From Candidatus Methanomethylophilus sp. UBA78 (lineage in GTDB: Archaea; Thermoplasmatota; Thermoplasmata; Methanomassiliicoccales; Methanomethylophilaceae), in assembly GCA_002503545.1 (NCBI GenBank), contig DARY01000031.1:8870-41777 (forward strand): a DNA stretch of 32,908 nucleotides. Reading direction: 5' to 3'. A model generated the notes under the pieces. That model was not told the origin of the DNA, ran no database searches, and worked only from the letters and a program-made list of their open reading frames with translations. Of this stretch, positions 7,597 to 17,000 are shown piece after piece. The first letter of the stretch is position 1. Every line of letters begins with the position of its first letter. Made by a program: the position numbers and the translations under genes.

Positions 7597-7605
7597 AAAA
7601 ACATC

Positions 7606-7628
7606 CCGGGCCCGCTTCAGAGGCCCGG
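7606..7628. terminator. Bidirectional terminator hairpin after lig
   Basis: A 7-bp perfect stem CCGGGCC/GGCCCGG with a 9-nt loop lies between the convergent ligase and the small membrane-protein gene. An A6 run at 7596-7601 becomes a U-tract for the minus strand. Confidence 0.45.
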
Positions 7629-7656
7629 CGGAAACGGTTTCCGGACGGGGTCCGTA

Positions 7657-7752
7657 TCAGGAGCAGCCGGCTTTCCTTATGGAGAAAGCCATCATCCCGA
7701 GGGCTATGATCGCCAGAACGGCGGCCGCGATGTAGATTATCGTCGTGCTCAT
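7657..7752 (-). CDS. 31-residue single-span membrane protein
   Basis: A minus-strand frame encodes 31 residues: an MSTT start, the hydrophobic helix IIYIAAAVLAIIALGMMAFS, then the basic tail IRKAGCS. This is a single transmembrane segment with a positively charged tail and a near-terminal Cys. A purine-rich motif, GGAGAGGATGG, lies just upstream of ATG 7752. An AT-rich TATA candidate (about 7812-7822) lies further up, and a terminator hairpin with a U-tract follows. The layout resembles the short FeoB-associated Cys-rich membrane proteins, but it has only one Cys and no feoB is present, so that link is weak. Function unknown. The gene is too short for standard gene finders. Confidence 0.5.
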   Translation of the reverse strand: MSTTIIYIAAAVLAIIALGMMAFSIRKAGCS

Positions 7753-7879
7753 TGCGATACCATCCTCTCCGGCAGAACCGGAGCAGTTCGGGGGATATGG
7801 GCCCCTCCGAAGTTATAATTATCGCCCCGTTCCGGGATCCGCACCGGCGGAAAAGGCGCCGTACGCCCCCGGACAAAGC

Positions 7880-7888
7880 TTTATAATA
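7880..7888 (+). promoter_or_regulatory. TATA box of rpoL-truD
   Basis: TTTATAATA is centred 25 bp upstream of ATG 7909, which lacks a Shine-Dalgarno motif. Confidence 0.55.
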
Positions 7889-7908
7889 TAACGCATGATT
7901 GAGCACCT

Positions 7909-8163
7909 ATGCAGATTTACGTTGTGAGCAGGGAAGGAAATACCCTTAGGCTGGGCCTCAAGAACCACAACACCACAATCATCGAACCCATCATTCAGGA
8001 ACTCAACCAGAACGCGGCCGTCGAGTACTGCAGGTACATCGTCGACCACCCCGACCTGGACGACCCCTACCTCGAGATCAGGGTCCGCAGCGGCACCCCC
8101 GAGGAAGCCCTCAAAAAGGCGGCCGCGGCCGTCGGAGACTACTTCTCTTCCGTCTCCGAGTGA
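7909..8163 (+). CDS. rpoL: DNA-directed RNA polymerase subunit L
   Basis: This 84-residue protein matches archaeal RpoL (Rpb11/AC19 homologue; N-terminal part like bacterial alpha). It has an LRLGLKNHNTTIIEPII helix, then VEYCRYIVDHPDLDDPYLEIRV with the conserved H-P motif, and the terminal helix PEEALKKAAAAVGDYF. RpoL pairs with RpoD in the assembly platform of archaeal RNA polymerase. The start is leaderless relative to the TATA box. truD begins four bases after the stop, so the two genes form a transcription and tRNA-modification operon. Confidence 0.88.
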   Translation: MQIYVVSREGNTLRLGLKNHNTTIIEPIIQELNQNAAVEYCRYIVDHPDLDDPYLEIRVRSGTPEEALKKAAAAVGDYFSSVSE

Positions 8164-8167
8164 ACAG

Positions 8168-9478
8168 ATGGCTTTCAGGGAATGTACGACGGCCGAAAGG
8201 GACGTCGGCATGCTGTACTACATAAGCGGTGCCGACGGCACCGGGGGACGTCTCAAGGCCAAGGCCGAGGACTTCGTCGTAGAGGAGGTCTCCACCGGTC
8301 CGGAGAGGGCCGACGGCGGGAAATACACCATCGCCACCGTAAAGGCCGTCAACTGGGAGTCCAACCGCATGGTGCGCCTGCTCGCCCGCGAGATGGGCAT
8401 ATCCCGCGAGAGGATAGGGTTCGCCGGGACGAAGGACAAGCGCGCGGTGACGACCCAGCTGATGTCGTTCGAGTGCCCGCCCTCCCAGCTGGAGAAGGTC
8501 CAGCTGAAGGACCTCGAGATCTCCGGGGCCTACACGGCCAAGAGGGGCATACGCATAGGGGACCTCGTGGGCAACAGGTTCCGCATAAAGGTCACCGGAT
8601 GCGAGGGCGGATCTGAGGAGATGGCCGGGACGCTGGAGGCGGTCGCGGCCGACATAAAGTCCAACGGCGGGTTCCCCAACTACTTCGGCGTCCAGAGGTT
8701 CGGGGTCATGAGACCCATAACCCACCTCGTGGGCGAGAGGCTGGTGAGGGGGGACATAGAGGGTGCGGTGAAATGCTACGTCTGCACCCCTTCCGGGGAC
8801 GGGAGCAGGGATGCGGCGGCCGAGGAATGCAGGAAGGCCCTGTCTGAAACGGACGACTGGTCCTCCCTCGTCAACACCGTCCCGGACTCCATGAGCTTCG
8901 AGAAGGTCATGGTGCAGCACATCGCGAAGAACCCCGGCGATTGGACGGGCGCGATAGCCGCCATGCCCACGAACCTCCAGATGATGTTCGTGCACGCCTA
9001 CCAGTCCTATCTCTTCAACATCATCCTCAGCAGGAGGATAGGCAGGGGCCTCCCCCTTAACCGCCCCGTCGTAGGCGACGTGGTGGTGCCGATGAGCTCG
9101 GACATGATACCCCTCCACGACCAGCAGGTCGTGGCCACCGTGAAGAACATAGACCTGGTCGAGAGACAGGTCAGGCTGGGGAGGGCGTTCGTCACCGGAT
9201 GCCTGTTCGGAAGCAGCTCCGTGTTGGCCGAGGGGGAGATGGGCGAGATCGAGAGGGAGGTCATCGGGGAGAACAACCTGAAGGCGGAAGACTTCGTAAT
9301 CCCCGGGCTGCCCCACTGCAGCTCCGAAGGCGACAGGAGGGAGGTCCTGTGCCCGGTGAAGGACCTCGCATACGAGACCGGGGACGGCGGCTACAGGCTG
9401 TCGTTCTTCCTGCCCAAGGGCAACTACGCGACATGCCTCATGAGGGAGTTCATGAAGTCGGAGATGACCGACTACTGA
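8168..9478 (+). CDS. truD: tRNA pseudouridine(13) synthase TruD
   Basis: This 436-residue protein has the TruD catalytic motif FAGTKDKRAVTTQ with the nucleophilic Asp90, an N-terminal KAKAEDFVVEEV motif, and the second family motif NYFGVQRFG near residue 175. The inserted TRUD domain and the terminal segment with YRLSFFLPKGNYAT are also present. The enzyme isomerises uridine 13 of tRNA (and in archaea further sites) to pseudouridine. ATG 8168 sits four bases after rpoL, probably translated by coupling. ATG 8210 (residue 15) is a possible shorter start, since many archaeal homologues begin near that VG-M segment. It is convergent with the TPR gene, 47 bp away. Confidence 0.9.
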   Translation: MAFRECTTAERDVGMLYYISGADGTGGRLKAKAEDFVVEEVSTGPERADGGKYTIATVKAVNWESNRMVRLLAREMGISRERIGFAGTKDKRAVTTQLMSFECPPSQLEKVQLKDLEISGAYTAKRGIRIGDLVGNRFRIKVTGCEGGSEEMAGTLEAVAADIKSNGGFPNYFGVQRFGVMRPITHLVGERLVRGDIEGAVKCYVCTPSGDGSRDAAAEECRKALSETDDWSSLVNTVPDSMSFEKVMVQHIAKNPGDWTGAIAAMPTNLQMMFVHAYQSYLFNIILSRRIGRGLPLNRPVVGDVVVPMSSDMIPLHDQQVVATVKNIDLVERQVRLGRAFVTGCLFGSSSVLAEGEMGEIEREVIGENNLKAEDFVIPGLPHCSSEGDRREVLCPVKDLAYETGDGGYRLSFFLPKGNYATCLMREFMKSEMTDY

Positions 9479-9525
9479 ACACCCGGACAGAAAAAGGGAT
9501 AAGGGGAGGATGCCCGCCGCCTTTC

Positions 9526-12500
9526 TCAGTTGACCAGCGACATTATCATCCTTGCGCCGAAGACCCCCACGTTCTGATCGAGCATGACCTGCTCTATCTC
9601 GTCCCTCGGGGAGATGTTCTGGCTCAACCTGACGTACTTCTCGGGTATGTCCCGGGGGAGCTTGGACCTGCGGCAGCTCTGTATGTAGGCGAGCAGCATC
9701 TTGGCCTCGTCCGCGTCCCTGGCTCCCCCCGCCACATAGGCGGCCTCGATGGTGACGAGCTCCAGGTCCTTGTTCTTCCCTCTGGCTATGACGTTGTGGG
9801 ACAGGATCTCCATCCTCTCGAAATCGGAGGTGCCCACTATTATCTCGCCGTAATCCGGGATATCGTTGAGGTACTTGACCGCACTGTCGGCGATCTCGGG
9901 GTCCATCCCCATGGAATCCAGGACGTCCGGGTCGCTGCATTCGGCACCGAGCATGTAGGCGCGTCTCATGATCCTCTCGGCGTTCCTCTTGACCTCGGGA
10001 GGCACGTCCTCCACCTCGGCCTCGTCCGGGTACAGGCGGGACTTGAGGATGTTGGCCTCGGTCCTGAGACCGACGCTGTTCAGGGCGGTGATGACCGCCT
10101 TGGAGTCCTCCTCGGAGGCGTCGCCGTACCTGACGAAATGGGAGTAGGCGCTGTTGACTCCGTCCCTGTCCTTCATGCCCTGGGCGATCCTGGCCAGTAT
10201 GGCGAAGGATTCGGCGCAGGGCTGGCTCTCTATGGAGGCGCGTATGGTCTTGCTGGCACCTTCGTAGTCCTTGTTGGCGATCTGCAGGTTGGCGAGGTGC
10301 CTTCCCGCCTCCGCCTCGTGGGGGTCGATCATGAGGGCCGTCCTGAAACTGGCCATGGCCGCGTCCCTGGCACCCATCTTCTCCTGGACCGCGCCCAGCT
10401 TGACGTACAGGGTCTGGTTCTTCATGCCGTTCTGTATGGCCTTGCCGTAGGCGTCCACGGCGCCTTCGTAATCGCCCTGCTCCGCACGGAGGTCCCCGGC
10501 GGACACGTAGAGCTCGCCGTTGGACGGGTTCCTCATTATGCACTGGGAGAGGAAGGCCTCCGTGATCCTCACGTCGCCGGTCTTGCGGTAGACGGCGGCC
10601 CTGAACAGTATGTAGTCGGTGTTGTCGGGATCGGCGGCCATGGCACGGTCCGCCATCCTTCCGGCCCCGACGATGTCCCCGGCCGCGAGAAGGGATCTGG
10701 CTATGCTTATGATGGACTCCGGGTCCTGCATGGAGCCGGCCTCCTTGGATTTCTGCTCCCCCGTTCTGCCGCCGTTCTCGTCGTTCTCCAGGGAGGCGTA
10801 GATGGTGGTGGCCTCCTCTCCCTTGCCCGTTCTGTAAAGAGCGTCGGCCAGGGCGCGTTTGGTCTTCCTGTCATAGGGCGAGGTCTTCAGGATCTTGCGG
10901 CAGATGCCTATGACCGAGTCGTTGTCCCCCATGTACACGTAGAGGTCCCTGGCGGCGGCCATCAGGCGCTCCGAATCCGGGTTGTTGACGAGGGCCTTCT
11001 CCACGAGCTTCTTGGCACTGGCACTGTCCCCTATTCCGATGTCGGCCTGCACCACGCACCAGACGACCACGTCGTCGGGGGTGCCTCTCTTCATGAGCTT
11101 CTTGCCTATGTAGACGGCATCGGTGTACTTGCCGGCCGCGAGGCAGATCTTCATCCTGATCTTCATTATCCCCTCGTTGTGGGGGTCGGTGGCCTCGGCC
11201 AGGTCGATGAAGCTGAGCGCCTCCGAGTACCTGGCGGCCTCCGCCAGTATGACGGCCTTCCTGGCCAGGGCGTAGGAGGACCGGGGGTCGAGCTCGATGG
11301 CATGGTTGAACGACTCGACGGCGCCCGCCTTGTCGCCCTTCCTCTCCTGGACGCAGCCCTTGGATATCCAGTACCTCGGCTCCTTGGTGTTCAGCAGGAC
11401 GGCCTTGTCGTACGCGCCCTCGGCGGATTCCAGGTCCCCGAAGGCCTCGTCGGCCATACCCTTGGAGTGCCAGATCTCCGCTTTGGGCTCGAGGGCGGCG
11501 GCCGATGCGAACGATGCGGAAGCCCTCATGAAGTCCCCCTTGGCGTACTCGGCGTTGCCCCTGAGACGCCTGACGTCGGCCAGACCCCCGAACTTGCTGT
11601 CGTTGTCCGCACAGAGCTTGATGACCTCGGCGTACTTCTTCTCGGCCAGGAGACCGGATATGAGGGTCAGGAAATCCTCCGCCCCGGATATCTCCGGGAT
11701 GAGGTTCGAGGCGTTGGTCGACGAACGGAGGGCCTGTTCCAGCTCGATCTTGGAGAGGGTGTCGGCGGCCTCCTTGTTCTGCGGTTCCAGTTCCAGGATG
11801 GCGCGGCAGACCTCCATGGTCTTGTCGTTGTCCCCCATCTCGCGGTAGGCCTCCATGAGTGCCAGCAATCCGTTTATGCAGTTGCTGTTGTACTTGACCG
11901 ACTTCTTGCCGTAGTGGATGGCCTTGCTGAGCATCCTGTTGGCGAGATAGACCCTGGACATCTGCGCCAGGACCTCCGGGTCCTTGCGGTTCCTCTGGAG
12001 ACCCGCCTTGGCGTACAGCTGCGCACCCCTCAGGTCCCCCTCGGAGACGGACGCCTTCGACATGACCACGCAGGCCGGACCGTCGCCGGGATAGGTTATG
12101 AGGATCACCGAGGCCGAGCTCTTGGCCTCGTTGATGTAACCCATGCGCAGCTGGGACTCCGAGATGTGGACGTACTCGTCGTAGTCCGACATCTCCGACT
12201 CCAGGAACTCCTTCATCATCTGCAGGGCCTCGGCGTTCCTGCCGATGCCCATGTAGGCGTCGATGAGCCCCCTGACCACCCGGGGGGACTCCGGATCGTA
12301 GGCCTCCGCGCTCCTGTAGTGGGCGAGCGCCTTCTCGTACTCGCCGTCCCTGGCGTAGGATTCGGCCGTCTCGCAGAGGACCGTCACGTTCCTCGGCATG
12401 GAGCGGCACGCCTCCTCGTACATGTTCTGGGCGGAGTGCCAGTCCTCCTCGCACACGGACATCCTCGCGGACAGGAGGCAGTACTGCGGGTCCTTCTCCC

Positions 12501-13170
12501 TGTATCCGCGCGAGGCGATGAGGAGGCTGGTGGCCGTCTCCCTGCTGCCCATGTACCACTCGCGGTATATCCTGTAGAGGTCGTGCTCGGGGGAGACGTT
12601 GTCGGGGGGCTCCATGGGGGTCTGTCCGGCGACCAGCATCTCGCAGGCGCGGATGTTGAGCCAATCCTTCTCGGGCACCAGCTCGGCCAGCATCTCGTAG
12701 GCCTTCTGGTTGACGGGGTCGGAGAGGAGGGCGGTCTCGAGATCCTCTATGGCGTCCTTCTTCCTGCCGAGGACGATGTCCGCCTCCGCCTTCACGACGT
12801 AGAGCATGGGGATGTCGGTGACGATGAAATCGCCCGAGTTCCCTTTGATGGTCGAAAGATACTGGTACGCCTTCTCCCCCTCGTTCTTAACCGCATAGCA
12901 TTCCGCGGCTGCGAGGGAGGGGCGGGTGTCCTGCGGCCTCTTCTTCTTGACGAGGTCCTCCACCACGCTCTCCCAGTCCGAGGTACCCTCCGCCGCCACC
13001 TTCCTGATGAGCTCGGTCAGGATCACGGAATGGACCTGCCCGTCGTTCCCCAGGACCTTGTTTATAGCCGAAGACAGCGCTTTCAGCCTGTCCTTGGAAG
13101 AGTCTATCCTCTGAACGGCATCCCAATACTCAGTCTCCAGTTTGCTGCCGAAGACCGGCCTTCCATACAT
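9526..13170 (-). CDS. Very large tetratricopeptide-repeat protein (1,214 residues)
   Basis: Most of the protein is made of TPR-type helix pairs with the usual small/aromatic pattern, for example AKGDFMRASASFASAAALEPKA, YDKAVLLNTKEPRYWISKG and YSEALSFIDLAEATDPHNEG, continuing to about residue 1050. The last 150 residues differ. They are acidic and helical with no clear TPR, containing AERIMRRAYMLGAECSDPDVL, an EIIVGTSDFERMEIL segment and a C-terminal RDEIEQVMLDQNVGVFGARM. No signal peptide or membrane helix is seen, so it should be a cytosolic scaffold. Partners are unknown. ATG 13170 lies 25 bp from the centre of a TATA box (13191-13200), leaderless. It is monocistronic and convergent with truD. 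Confidence 0.85.
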   Translation of the reverse strand: MYGRPVFGSKLETEYWDAVQRIDSSKDRLKALSSAINKVLGNDGQVHSVILTELIRKVAAEGTSDWESVVEDLVKKKRPQDTRPSLAAAECYAVKNEGEKAYQYLSTIKGNSGDFIVTDIPMLYVVKAEADIVLGRKKDAIEDLETALLSDPVNQKAYEMLAELVPEKDWLNIRACEMLVAGQTPMEPPDNVSPEHDLYRIYREWYMGSRETATSLLIASRGYREKDPQYCLLSARMSVCEEDWHSAQNMYEEACRSMPRNVTVLCETAESYARDGEYEKALAHYRSAEAYDPESPRVVRGLIDAYMGIGRNAEALQMMKEFLESEMSDYDEYVHISESQLRMGYINEAKSSASVILITYPGDGPACVVMSKASVSEGDLRGAQLYAKAGLQRNRKDPEVLAQMSRVYLANRMLSKAIHYGKKSVKYNSNCINGLLALMEAYREMGDNDKTMEVCRAILELEPQNKEAADTLSKIELEQALRSSTNASNLIPEISGAEDFLTLISGLLAEKKYAEVIKLCADNDSKFGGLADVRRLRGNAEYAKGDFMRASASFASAAALEPKAEIWHSKGMADEAFGDLESAEGAYDKAVLLNTKEPRYWISKGCVQERKGDKAGAVESFNHAIELDPRSSYALARKAVILAEAARYSEALSFIDLAEATDPHNEGIMKIRMKICLAAGKYTDAVYIGKKLMKRGTPDDVVVWCVVQADIGIGDSASAKKLVEKALVNNPDSERLMAAARDLYVYMGDNDSVIGICRKILKTSPYDRKTKRALADALYRTGKGEEATTIYASLENDENGGRTGEQKSKEAGSMQDPESIISIARSLLAAGDIVGAGRMADRAMAADPDNTDYILFRAAVYRKTGDVRITEAFLSQCIMRNPSNGELYVSAGDLRAEQGDYEGAVDAYGKAIQNGMKNQTLYVKLGAVQEKMGARDAAMASFRTALMIDPHEAEAGRHLANLQIANKDYEGASKTIRASIESQPCAESFAILARIAQGMKDRDGVNSAYSHFVRYGDASEEDSKAVITALNSVGLRTEANILKSRLYPDEAEVEDVPPEVKRNAERIMRRAYMLGAECSDPDVLDSMGMDPEIADSAVKYLNDIPDYGEIIVGTSDFERMEILSHNVIARGKNKDLELVTIEAAYVAGGARDADEAKMLLAYIQSCRRSKLPRDIPEKYVRLSQNISPRDEIEQVMLDQNVGVFGARMIMSLVN

Positions 13171-13190
13171 ACAGGGTGCATGACCGCGGC

Positions 13191-13200
13191 ATAATATAAT
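13191..13200 (-). promoter_or_regulatory. TATA box of the TPR gene
   Basis: ATTATATTAT on the minus strand is centred 25 bp upstream of the TPR-protein start. Confidence 0.55.
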
Positions 13201-13280
13201 TTATGTGCGAACAAAGAGGACCGTCCTCCGCACCGCACAGAACCCGCCGGCTGGACCCGCCGGAGCGGTGTAGGTAACCG

Positions 13281-13288
13281 TTATATAC
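13281..13288 (+). promoter_or_regulatory. TATA box of tRNA-Gly
   Basis: TTATATAC is centred about 29 bp before the tRNA 5' end, with a purine-containing GTAACCG just upstream as possible BRE. Confidence 0.55.
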
Positions 13289-13313
13289 GACGTCATTTTA
13301 TCCGTCATTCAGT

Positions 13314-13389
13314 GCAACCATAATCTAGCTGGTTAGGATTCAAGCCTTCCAAGCTTGCCACTCGGGTTCGAATCCCGATGGTTGCACCA
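13314..13389 (+). tRNA. tRNA-Gly (anticodon UCC), CCA encoded
   Basis: A 76-nt cloverleaf. The acceptor is GCAACCA/TGGTTGC. The D arm is ATC/GGAT-type with AGCTGGTTA in the loop. The anticodon stem CAAGC/GCTTG has loop CTTCCAA, anticodon TCC at 13348-13350. The T arm has GGTTCGAATCC. The discriminator is A followed by CCA in the DNA. There is no intron. A TTTTT run at 13414-13418 may end transcription. Confidence 0.95.
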
Positions 13390-13970
13390 ATATTGTACTA
13401 AAGTCCAACTTGGTTTTTGGTTGGGCGGTGTTTTGATCGGACGGTTTGGTCTGTCACACATACGGACCAGCAATCGATTTTCAAGTATCTGGCACAGTGG
13501 TTGCGCTTGAGGTCACGAGACCTGCCGTTCTCGAAAAACCCTCGGCTGCGATTCCGATCCGGAAATGCGTCCCTTTGACGTCTCGATGTGGACGCGATCC
13601 GTCGAACCTGACTGAACATTACATGCAGCCATCGGCCTTTATCCCACATGGACGATTCTGCATAAAGGCCGTAAGGCGGGAAGTCCCAGACGCGTCGGGT
13701 TCTCGCTGCGGCGCGTCCGGTACCGTCCCGGTAGGAGGTGGAACGATCGTACAGATCAACATCTGTTACCGTAAATGCGGTATCAGGCTGACGATTACGA
13801 CCGATGAAGTCGTAATCGTCATCGACATCTCGTAAGGGATGTTGAAGAGCGATTCCCTTAAGGAATCCGGTCCCGCAAGGGACCGTCACCTTTCCTCCTT
13901 ATGAAACGATGGCGGTCCTCGATATAAAAAGAATTCTTTTTTAACACACGGTTTCTTATGCAAAAATCGA
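13390..13970. other. Gene-free region between tRNA-Gly and the surface protein
   Basis: No recognisable gene is present in about 580 bp. Open frames exist on both strands (13446-13835 plus; 13398-13889 minus), but their translations have no recognisable features. The minus frame does have AAGGAGG five bases before a GTG (13889) and a TATA-like TTTTTATATC (13921-13930), so transcription leftward from about 13900 is plausible. The dominant content is the hairpin series described separately. Confidence 0.5.
13633..13885. ncRNA. Candidate structured RNA with seven consecutive hairpins
   Basis: Non-overlapping perfect stems follow one another: 10 bp (13633-13642/13662-13671), 6 bp (13689-13694/13712-13717), 6 bp with CAAC loop (13751-13766), 5 bp (13767-13771/13778-13782), 13 bp with 7-nt loop (13789-13801/13809-13821), 7 bp (13833-13839/13854-13860), and 7 bp capped by GCAA (13868-13885). 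Smaller stems occur upstream (13510-13523, 13552-13564, 13567-13595). This density suggests a structured RNA. The GNRA loop favours the plus strand, whereas a TATA box and start-like signals at 13921-13930 favour the minus strand. No known RNA class was recognised. Confidence 0.45.
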
Positions 13971-14059
13971 ATGCGGCATCCGGTCTTCGGAACCCATATT
14001 GAAAAGGAATCCCGAAACACGGAAACCAAGTTTCTGGATGAAAATGAGAAAAGGTTTTG

Positions 14060-14075
14060 CCGTCCTTGCGGACGG
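14060..14075 (-). terminator. Terminator hairpin of the surface-protein gene
   Basis: On the minus strand a 6-bp CCGTCC/GGACGG stem with a GCAA tetraloop is followed by a T-rich tail. It lies about 10 bp beyond the TAA stop. Confidence 0.5.
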
Positions 14076-14084
14076 ATTAGCAGT

Positions 14085-17000
14085 TTACGGCGATGCAGAC
14101 CTCCTGTGCAGGAAGTATGCTCCCGCCAGACCTACTGCTGCGATAGCGGCTGCCGCCGCACCGACGAGGACCATATCGATACCGTTCCCGGCGGAACCGG
14201 AGGATGGATCGGGATACGGATCCGCACCGGCGTAGAAGTAGGAATAGGAGCCCTCGTCGTACTTCAGATATCCGGCCCCGTCCATCTCAACGAAAGAGGA
14301 CGCAGCCACGGAGGAGAGGCCGACCCCGTTCACGTGGAAGAGGACGCTGTCGGAACCGTCGGCCGGCAGATACACGGTGGCCCTGCCTCCTTCGCAGTTC
14401 AGAAGATATGCGTCGTGTCCGCCGTAGACGGTCTTCTGCGAGAACAGGGTGTAGGTCCTGCCCTGGTTGGCTCCGCCGTCGATCTCCCAGATGACCCCGG
14501 AGGCGGTCCTGACCGTCACGGTCCCGGATGCGTCGGAGGGGATGGTGAACCTGAGTCCGTCCGCATCGAACGTGTTCTCTCCGACGGTTACGCTCACCTG
14601 CTCCCCGTAATGGACGGTTGCGTCGAGGTCGCCGGCCGTTTTCAATTGGTGGGACCACGTGAATGAACCCGCGGTTTCGGTCACTTCGCCCACGGACTTG
14701 CCGAATCCGTTCGCGACGAAGAGAGGTATCCGTCCGTCGCCGGTCGCGGGGATGGCCTTCGTGATGCTGTCCATGAACCCGTAGACGTATTCTTCGACGT
14801 TCCCTCCGCCCAGGTTCAGATGCACGTTGTACTGTTCGAATCCCTCGACGGTACCGCTCAGGACGGTCACGGTTCCGGCGGCGGCTATCGTCATACCCTT
14901 AGTCCCGGCGTCGTACGCGAATCCGGACGGGGAGGCCACACCCGTCCCCGTGTATCCCTCCTCCGGGACCAGGAAGAACGAGGGTCCGTCCCGGGTGTAT
15001 TCGACGCCGACGTAGCCGCCGTTTATCCTGTTGGACAGCGAGTATCCTGCGGTCTGGTCGGAGAAAAGGTTCTCGAATGCGAAGGGACCGGACACGCTCC
15101 CCCCTTCCGAGACGTAGAACGATTCCGCCACGTACAGGGAATCCCCTCCGAACGTCAGGGTGGTTCCCTCGGGGACGATTCCCATCTGGGTCGTTATGAT
15201 GCTGTTGAACGGGAAGACCGTCGAGATCTCGTCCCTGGTCACATTGCCGCCGTTCACGGATACCGTCCTGCTGTTCCAGGTGGATTTGAGTTCCAACGTG
15301 CTGCCGGAAGCCAGTTCGATACGGGCATCGACCCTGTCCACGGAGGATGCGGGGTCTCCGAAGCCGTTGCTCCTCAATCCCTTCACGGAGATGTCGCAGC
15401 TGGCGAACATGCCGTATCCGACGCCCATGGGGTGCAGGAAGGTCCCGCTCATGCGCATCTCCTCCGCCGACAGCTTGCCGTCGGTATCGACCGAGACGGA
15501 GGAGAACGACATCTCCGTTCCGAAAAGGCCCATCCTCAGCATCTCGACGGCGATATTCGCGTACATCCCCTTGTTGCTAAAATCGAATCCGAACTCGCCG
15601 CCGTCGACCTGCATCATGAAAAGCGAGCCGTCGACGTATCCCTTCGCATACAGGGAGAGACCGACGCTCCCCTTGAATACGAAGTGCTCCACCTCTATCT
15701 CGTCGGAGGAATTTACGAAGGTCCCGACCTCACCGTCCAGAGACAGGTCCGCACCAGCCTCCAGTCTGCTTATGGATGTGTCCGCGGAGGAGATTTTCAG
15801 TCTAAACGTCTCCGCCCTGGCGTCCGCCTCCACCTTGGAGACGGTTACGTCCTCGCCCGTACTGTTCGATATGGATGCGCCCGCGCTTATGCCCCCGGCC
15901 TCGACGTCCACTGATGCGTCCCCGGTACCGATCTCGAGATCCAGACCGCCGATGTCCAGGCTCAGGGAGATGTATTCGACCGCACGCATCTTCGCGATGA
16001 AGACCGCGAAGTCGTCCGAGAGTCCGTACAGGTTGTTCGGCAGCGAGAGGAGGAGGGGGAAGTCCACGTAACCGCTGACAGGGTCCGCGGCGAAATCTTC
16101 GAGATAGAACTCGACTTGGCCGTCGGACGGGTCCCCGGACGCGAAATCCTCCACGGCCGCGTATATTTCGTCCGAAGGCGGTTCCAGAACGGGCAGGGTC
16201 GGATTCTTGACGGGGATGAGCCAGTATTCCGCCAATCCCATGACGGCGTCCAGGGACACACGGGCGTCCGATCCGATGCTGAAGTCTCTAATCTCCAGCA
16301 TGACGTCCGTCCCTTCCGACCTTATGGCGGCGAAGAACCTGTCGAAGGACACCTTCCCGGAGACTGCGAACGTCTCGGACCCGGTGTCCCCGCTCAGGGA
16401 TGCCGTCATCCTCAGCTTCTCCAGCTCCACATCCAATTCGGAGGGGTCTTCGCCGCCGGGGCTCAGATCGAACTTCGCGGAGACCTCCGCGGAGAAGCCC
16501 ACGGATCCGCTGACGTATTCGCCCAACGAGTCCGGCTCCTCCGAGGGCACCGCCAGGAGCAGGTCGGACACCATCTCGAAGGAGGCGGAGAAGTTCCCGC
16601 CGGATGCGCTGAGGGCCATCTCCCCCTCCAGACCTGCCAGCATCCTGCCCCCTTCCGTCTTGTAGGTCATGGATATGTCGCCGTTCCCGGATACCGTCAG
16701 GGTGTCGGTGCCCTCCCCGGACGGGTAGGTCACGGACAGGCCCCCGAAATCCGCCTTGAACGAATCGATGGTGAAATCCATGGTGTTGTCGCCGGAGGCG
16801 GTGACGGCAAACCCGCCGAGCCTGAACTCGAATCCCTTCAGGATTTCCAGATGGATCAGGCCCTCGCCGCCGAAGACGACGGTCCCCTTGCCGGTCAGCG
16901 TTGCATCCGTCTCCCCGTCGAACGTCTTCAGGAGAATCTGCATGCCGCCGACGATTATGCCGGCGGATGCGCCCCCGTCGAATCTGACGGCGATGCCCCC

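Noticed and set aside
9199..13194. 1,331-codon plus-strand open frame across truD and the TPR gene
   Set aside because: The minus frame has clear TPR repeats; the plus translation is a Gly/Val/Asp-rich artefact of codon bias.
13446..13835. 129-codon plus-strand open frame in the hairpin region
   Set aside because: No start signals, an odd composition with many Cys and Arg, and it coincides with the hairpin array.
13633..13885. RNase P RNA or SRP RNA as identity for the hairpin array
   Set aside because: The conserved RNase P core elements and the SRP helix-8 GGAAGG-type motif were not found on either strand.
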